From contig JBBBDQ010001156.1 of assembly GCA_037127315.1 (NCBI GenBank), positions 3,158,501 to 3,222,500 on the forward strand: DNA of 64,000 bases, in the 5' to 3' direction. Positions 63,451 to 64,000 of the stretch are shown one piece after another. Source of the DNA: Ascarosepion bandense. Taxonomy: Eukaryota; Mollusca; Cephalopoda; Sepiida; Sepiidae. The notes below the pieces were generated by a model. It was not told the DNA's origin, did no database searches, and saw only the letters and a program-made list of their open reading frames with translations. Positions within the stretch are counted from its first letter, which is position 1, and each line of letters opens with the position of its first letter. A program made the translations under genes and the position numbers.

Positions 63451-63945
63451 TGAATATAACAGAAATATGATTCAGGCTTCTACTCATCATAAAGTGGTTG
63501 ATCGGTTTTCTATTGTCATGAAGTAATAAACTGATCCCCCACTAATTACTACTTATTAATAGAATAATATAATTCACCAGTCTATCGCAGAAAGCAATGG
63601 CAACCTACTGCGGGATAATCTTCTGCCCAGTCAGTCATGTCTCTTTAGAGATATGATCGCCCAAGCGTGTATCACGTATGGCACTTAACTGACTGACTGA
63701 ATATAATAGAAACATGATTAAGGCTTCTACTGGGCATAAAGTGGGTGATCGGTTTTCTATTGTCATGAAGTAATAAACTGATCCCCCACTAATTACTACT
63801 TATTAATAGAATAATATAATTCACCAGTCTACCGCAGAAAGCAATGGCAACCTACTGCGGGATAATCTTCTGCCCAGTCAGTCATGTCTCTTTCGAGACA
63901 TGATCGCCCAAGTGTGTATCACGTATGGTACTTAACTGACTGACT
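63331..63945. repeat. SINE1-tail tandem triplication, period ~247 bp
   Basis: CCAGTCTACCGCAGAAAGCA recurs (with one change) at 63331, 63577 and 63824. Each repeat is the last ~125 bp of SINE1 plus a ~120-bp spacer (TTGATCGGTTTTCTATTG, AATAAACTGATCCCCCACTA) ending AATATAATTCAC. The third tail has no spacer and leads straight back into the polypyrimidine tract. Copies are nearly identical. Confidence 0.93.
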
Positions 63946-64000
63946 TCTTTCTTCTTACTTCTTCTTCCCTCTTTCTACTTAGTGCGTTCTTTCTTCTTCT
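63946..64000. repeat. Polypyrimidine tract, continuation
   Basis: TTCTTTCTTCTTACTTCTTC and similar words, running off the right edge. Confidence 0.92.

Overview
This window looks like a repeat-dominated, gene-poor stretch of an animal nuclear genome. No complete host gene can be supported; the one possible host exon (about 5499-5640) is weak. The sequence is AT-rich, full of (TA)n, (TG)n, (GA)n, (GATA)n and (AAG)n microsatellites. It is packed with eukaryotic mobile elements: tRNA-derived SINEs, non-LTR retrotransposons, Helitrons, Tc1/mariner elements, a Ty3/gypsy remnant and a miniature LTR element. Nothing looks bacterial: no operons, ribosome binding sites or rRNA. The mixture resembles lophotrochozoan, perhaps cephalopod, genomes. 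That is an impression, not a proof.

Layout. 0-5 kb: AT-rich tandem repeat, a SINE, an old LINE copy and a gypsy reverse-transcriptase pseudogene split by a Helitron. 5-10 kb: the possible exon, then a 28-bp minisatellite with a 140-bp higher-order period that carries two Helitrons. 10-17 kb: dispersed repeat Y, SINE1 next to SINE2, a tandem array built from SINE2, and a complete-ended Tc1/mariner element. 17-20 kb: the only long open frame, which belongs to a GC-rich LINE (LINE B) inserted with an 11-bp target duplication into an older LINE (LINE A). 20-22 kb: a miniature LTR retrotransposon (TRIM-like, 5-bp duplication) inside another LINE A. 22-40 kb: degraded LINE A, SINE1, SINE3 and mariner copies, ending in a head-to-tail run of LINE A copies joined by AAG tracts. 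40-46 kb: 34-bp and 114-bp tandem repeats, LINE C (Jockey/CR1-like) 3' ends and a deleted mariner. 46-50 kb: a mariner with two large inverted repeats inside it, and a Tc1-like element with a duplicated 3' end and a LINE A inside. 50-64 kb: purine/pyrimidine tracts, more LINE C, Helitrons and SINE1, a modular GATA array, a SINE in a terminal-inverted-repeat element, and a SINE-tail tandem triplication inside a kilobase-scale polypyrimidine tract.

The interest is in the insertion history. Several junctions can be read to the base because the host sequence is itself a known repeat. LINE B into LINE A, the TRIM into LINE A, Helitrons into the minisatellite and into gypsy, and SINE into SINE give a relative order of activity. 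I found no convincing new multi-gene system. The least explained objects are repeat Y (three copies of about 0.4-0.5 kb), the SINE2-derived tandem array, and the pair of inverted repeats at 46.5-47.1 kb.
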